Shown: one piece after another, positions 60,706 through 64,000 of the stretch
How the letters are laid out: the number at the start of each line of letters is the position of its first letter
Numbering within the stretch: position 1 is the first letter of the stretch
Assembly: GCA_004123355.1 (NCBI GenBank)
Contig: SCHM01000001.1
Location: 12,224,193-12,288,192 of the forward strand
From: Amphirosellinia nigrospora
Lineage: Eukaryota > Ascomycota > Sordariomycetes > Xylariales > Xylariaceae
DNA: 64,000 bases
Direction: 5' to 3'
Notes under the pieces: generated by a model
The model's input: the letters and a program-made list of their open reading frames with translations, nothing else
The model's database searches: none
Told to the model about the DNA's origin: nothing
Program-made: the position numbers and the translations under genes

Positions 60706-62432
60706 ATGGATGCCTACTCACCCGAGTCAGATCTTGTGCCTTTGCCTCCGAAGGTTACCGTGCTAAGTTTGAGAACAGGAAAAGTACGACCACTCGCTGG
60801 TGTGAAGCTCACCTCCGGCATCAACAAACAACCGAGGCAGGACAGGGTCCGCTTGACTAAGCTGGGCTTTGCCGGCGACGAACGTCAGCACCCGCCGCAC
60901 CAGTCGCCCGACAACGCCATCCTCCAGTATGCCCTGAGCCACTACGACAGTTGGAGGGCCGAGCTTCCTGGTCGTGATAGCAAATTCCGCGTCGGCGCCT
61001 TTGGCGAGAACCTATCGACCCAACACCTCTCCGAGCGCAATGTCTGTGTTGGCGATAAGTTCCGGCTCGGCGATGCTCTCGTCCAGGTCACCATGAGCCG
61101 TCAACCGTGCTTCAAATTGAACCACCGCTTCGAAGATAAGAAGATGTCCAGTATGGTGCAAGCGACAGGCCGTACAGGGTAGAATCATCCATGTTTTATA
61201 ACCATAAGGAATATGCTAACAGGTCAAAAGGTGGCTGTACCGCGTGCTGCGCGAGGGTTGGGTCGAGGAGGGCGCCGAGATGGAATTGATCGAGCGCATC
61301 AACCCGACATGGCCAATATCGCGCCTACAGCATTTTCTGTATACGGATCGGAACAACGCTGAAGCCTTGGCGCAGCTCACCAAGCTACCAGGTTTAGCCG
61401 ACGAGTTTGTGGAACTGTTTCAGACGCGCTTGAAGCAGGGCGCTGAAGATATGAATGGACGTCTCGACGGTGATGTCACCATGCCATGGCGTTCTTACAC
61501 GTTGATCGAGAAAACTTCCCTCGCCCAACGCGTCAAGAAGTTCGTCTTTAGTGCCGACGAAAACATCGGATCAGACGAACTCCACCTTGGCCACTTTCCT
61601 CACGTCCGCGTCAAGTTTGGACCTGATTCGAAGTTTACACGAGCCTACTCCGTTGTTTCCGGCGACATGAAGCGATTTGAACTGGGCATCGCAAGGGATG
61701 ACAACTCGCGAGGAGGCTCCGTATATCTTCACGATGACATGGCTATAGGGGATACGTTAAAGGTAGCCAGAGGCCATGCGTCTCCAAACAAATGGGTCGT
61801 CGACCAACATCTTCATGCGCAGAAGCATATTTTCATTCTCGGTGGCATTGGTGTAACAGCTTTTCTCAGCGAGATTCGAACATTGGTCAATCAATGTGTC
61901 CAATTTGAAATCCACTATGCTGTGCGAAGCCTTTCGGATGCCGCGTATCTCGATCACCTACCCAAAACTCACACCACTGTCTATGCCAAGACTGAAGGAC
62001 AAAGGCTAGACATCAAAGATATCGTCCCATCTCTTGACAGTAGTGCAAATCCTCCCGCTATCTACTGCTGTGGCCCAACTGGTATGATTGAGGAGACACG
62101 AAATTTCACTCGTCAATTGGGATATCCTCGGACCCACGTTTATATCGAAGAATTCGGGGTGCTGCAGCCGGTACCGGTGATCCATTTGAAGTTGAACTAA
62201 AACAGGAAAGCTCTTACAGGTTCCTCGTGAGAAGTCTCTTCTTCAGGTCCTAAATGAAGCCGGCTTTGACATCGACTCGTCCTGTCTCGCAGGCAACTGC
62301 GGAGTTTGCATGGTTGATTACTGCAAAGGCGAGGTTACACACCAGGGGGTGGCTTTAGACGACGAGCAGAAGAACACCAGTATGTTGTCCTGTGTGAGCC
62401 GTGGGAAGGGGAGGATCACAGTGAACTGCTGA
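60706..62432 (+). CDS. MOSC domain - ferredoxin reductase - 2Fe-2S fusion oxidoreductase
   Basis: Predicted 558 residues, two exons (60706-61178, 61231-62432; branch GCTAAC). Domain order: MOSC (about residues 1-220) with FGENLSTQHL, VCVGDKFRLGDALVQVT and the conserved Cys in SRQPCFKL; a ferredoxin-reductase module with flavin motif RAYSVVSGDMKRFELG, nucleotide motif FILGGIGVTAFLSEIR and YCCGPTGM; and a plant-type 2Fe-2S ferredoxin (SSCLAGNCGVCMVDYC, with the fourth Cys in MLSCVS). MOSC proteins bind or move molybdenum-cofactor-type sulfur, and the rest resembles phthalate dioxygenase reductase. Two one-base losses (G4 62156-62159; about 62217-62222) cut off the 2Fe-2S domain; with both the length is 559 codons. 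Start 60706 is preferred; 60583 is possible. Converges on the PKS. Confidence 0.88.
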
Positions 62433-62631
62433 TTTTTACGCCAAGATCAAACGCGATACTTTACTGTCACTATCAATGCAATATGTTTGCCAATTCCTGA
62501 AAAAAACACAATACATGTCTACAGCTCGCGTATGGCTGCTGTAAGCTTTTACGACGTTGGGCTTTATTTTCACTAAGACACTGATCCATTCCCGCCGAAT
62601 GTGTCATAATTAATAACCCATTCAGTCTTGT
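62433..62631. terminator. Shared 3' region of convergent genes
   Basis: 199 nt between the stop codons of the MOSC-reductase and the PKS. It must hold both poly-A sites; AATACA/AATGCAATA-like stretches are present, but no site can be fixed. Confidence 0.4.
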
Positions 62632-64000
62632 TTTCCTGGTAGCGTGATAGCTTCATCAACTAGCTTAGAGAGTTTAGCGGCCTATGTTTCATTAGTAGTC
62701 ATGCCTCAAAATCGACGGATAGAGTGATGCCGCGAATTACAACAGACGCGGGCCACTTACACAAGGCATCTGAAGCATGCTCCAGTGATCACCATCAACA
62801 ACATGCGTTCGTACATCTCCAACTAGGGTATCCCACCCATTTGCATTGTACGTATCTCGAGCGGCATAGAACCACGCCTTGTGGTTTCTATTTTCTGCCG
62901 CCATAGGATTTATATGAGCATCAAATTCCACGTCTTGGCTTGGCGGATGTTGGCTCATACCCCAGCGGGCCCAAATCATGACTGTGCCGTTCTTTGGCCG
63001 GGCGCTTGGATCCATGGGAACGGGTTTCCAGTTGTACATGCATTGTAGACTACCGAGGAGCCTCTCACTCTCCAACTGCCCTGCCGGAATCTCGGGTGGT
63101 GTGCTCCCTTGGGCACTGCTATTAGTCTGAAGAGTGGCGCGAAGTAGCTTGATATCCTCCATTCTAGGTGCATCATCCCAGGTCCCTCCCGGACGGTGTG
63201 CTTTCATGTCGACGAGGACGAGTCTGTCAACGTCTTCCCTGTTGGCTAGCAATAGGCGCGCGATTTCGTAGGCGTGCACTGCGCCTGCTGAGTATCCCCT
63301 AGGAGGTATGGACCAGTCGCTTGGATGGCCTTGATCGCGGCCATGTAGATGGGTGCGATATCTTGCGGCGCGCGGTTCATCTCGGATGGGAAGTCTAAGA
63401 ATGGGGACTCGAGAACCCAGACCGGCGTCGACGATGCCAGTTTCGGGAGCTGCGCGTATATTGAGGCTGACCCGCCCGCCCCTGCGACGAAGAAGAGCGG
63501 ACGATTTGGTGAATTGATGTCGCCGTGGAGGAGGACTGCGTTGCTTCGAAACTGGGGATTAACTCCCTGAAGACGAGCAATCTTGTGCTTTGCGTCTTGT
63601 GTTGCCTCCATGAGAGAATCTAGGCGCTCACGTACATCTTGCACCGTTCGCAGCTCTGAGAGTATGGAAACGGGTAGTGTTTGACCTGTTTCGGCCTTCA
63701 CTCTGCGGATGATGGCAATTTCCATAAGCGAGTCTACGCCTAGCTCTGTCAATTCGGTGTTGTCCTCGATGTTTTCTTCGCTCACACCCGTCTCCGCGAT
63801 AAGAGCTGATACGAACGCATCTGCCATGCTGCCTCCTCTAGCACCCGGTATGACTTTGGTGCTGGTGCTGGACTTCCTCGTTGCTCGTGCTTGTACGGCT
63901 GTGGGTGGCGCTCCGTCGGACTGCGCACCGAGGAGTAAAGCTTTCAGAACGTCTCTTCGGATCTTCCGGAAAGCAAGGTCTTTTACGACGCCAACGACTT
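62632..64000 (-). CDS. Non-reducing polyketide synthase, C-terminal ACP and thioesterase
   Basis: 3' end of a large gene that runs off the right edge. Reading from the edge: the end of a product-template-like region (AFRKIRRDVLKALL), a Ser/Thr/Ala-rich linker, one acyl carrier domain with the phosphopantetheine Ser in LGVDSLMEIAI, then a thioesterase (PLFFVAGAGGSASIYAQLP; nucleophile in GYSAGAVHAYEIA; Asp in LVLVDMKAHRPGG; His in GDHWSML). That order is typical of fungal non-reducing PKSs that make aromatic polyketides. One missing base in the C4 run 63296-63299 splits the GGYSAG motif. A final intron 62682-62760 leads to a 16-codon last exon (AAKLSKLVDEAITLPGK). The product cannot be told from this part. 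Confidence 0.9.

Noticed and set aside
1-64000. CRISPR arrays, rRNA or tRNA genes, bacterial-type operons
   Set aside because: No regularly spaced repeats, no RNA gene signatures; gene structure is eukaryotic throughout.

Overview
This window is nuclear DNA of a filamentous ascomycete (Pezizomycotina, most likely Sordariomycetes). Evidence: short introns of about 50-130 nt with GT..AG ends and CTAAC/CTAAT branch sites, fungal-type genes (APC1/BimE, VPS41, RRP6, GPI1, MDM35, an NLR-like STAND protein, a non-reducing polyketide synthase), monocistronic genes on both strands and AT-rich transposon remnants. I cannot name the genus.

Layout. 0-0.6 kb: start of an MFS allantoate-permease-type transporter running off the left edge. 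2.6-3.7 kb: SprT-like metalloprotease. 4.3-14.8 kb: divergent pair APC1 (minus) and VPS41 (plus). 16.2-17.8 kb: an unusual membrane-anchored collagen-like protein. 18.7-20.0 kb: a PLP enzyme like diaminopropionate ammonia-lyase. 20.5-22.9 kb: divergent pair mL49/IMG2 and eIF3e. 25.3-28.3 kb: NACHT (NLR-like) protein. 29.1-42.3 kb: accessory stretch with an alpha/beta hydrolase, a secreted M28 aminopeptidase, a decayed HTH/CENP-B-type transposase-like gene, an FAD monooxygenase and a PTR2-type peptide transporter. 44.6-47.4 kb: RRP6. 48.2-48.8 kb: a MITE-like element with ~98-bp terminal inverted repeats. 49.2-49.6 kb: MDM35, a four-exon gene that is easy to miss. 51.1-53.9 kb: a small two-helix membrane protein ending 21 nt before GPI1. 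55.9-58.8 kb: hybrid histidine kinase. 60.7-62.4 kb: MOSC plus ferredoxin-reductase plus 2Fe-2S fusion protein, converging on the ACP-thioesterase end of a non-reducing PKS that runs off the right edge; together these may be the edge of a biosynthetic cluster.

The most striking property of the sequence is technical. Nearly every long gene, including essential ones, is broken by frame breaks that are explained by one (occasionally two) missing bases. I count roughly 40, many inside homopolymers, none needing a net added base. Adding one base per break (two at three sites) gives a total spliced length divisible by three for every complete multi-break gene I checked. This looks like uncorrected long-read consensus error rather than biology. 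Gene entries below therefore span the whole locus across such breaks, and I mark each as a break instead of calling the gene a pseudogene. The one gene that looks truly decayed is at 35.0-35.9 kb, where in-frame stops are also present.
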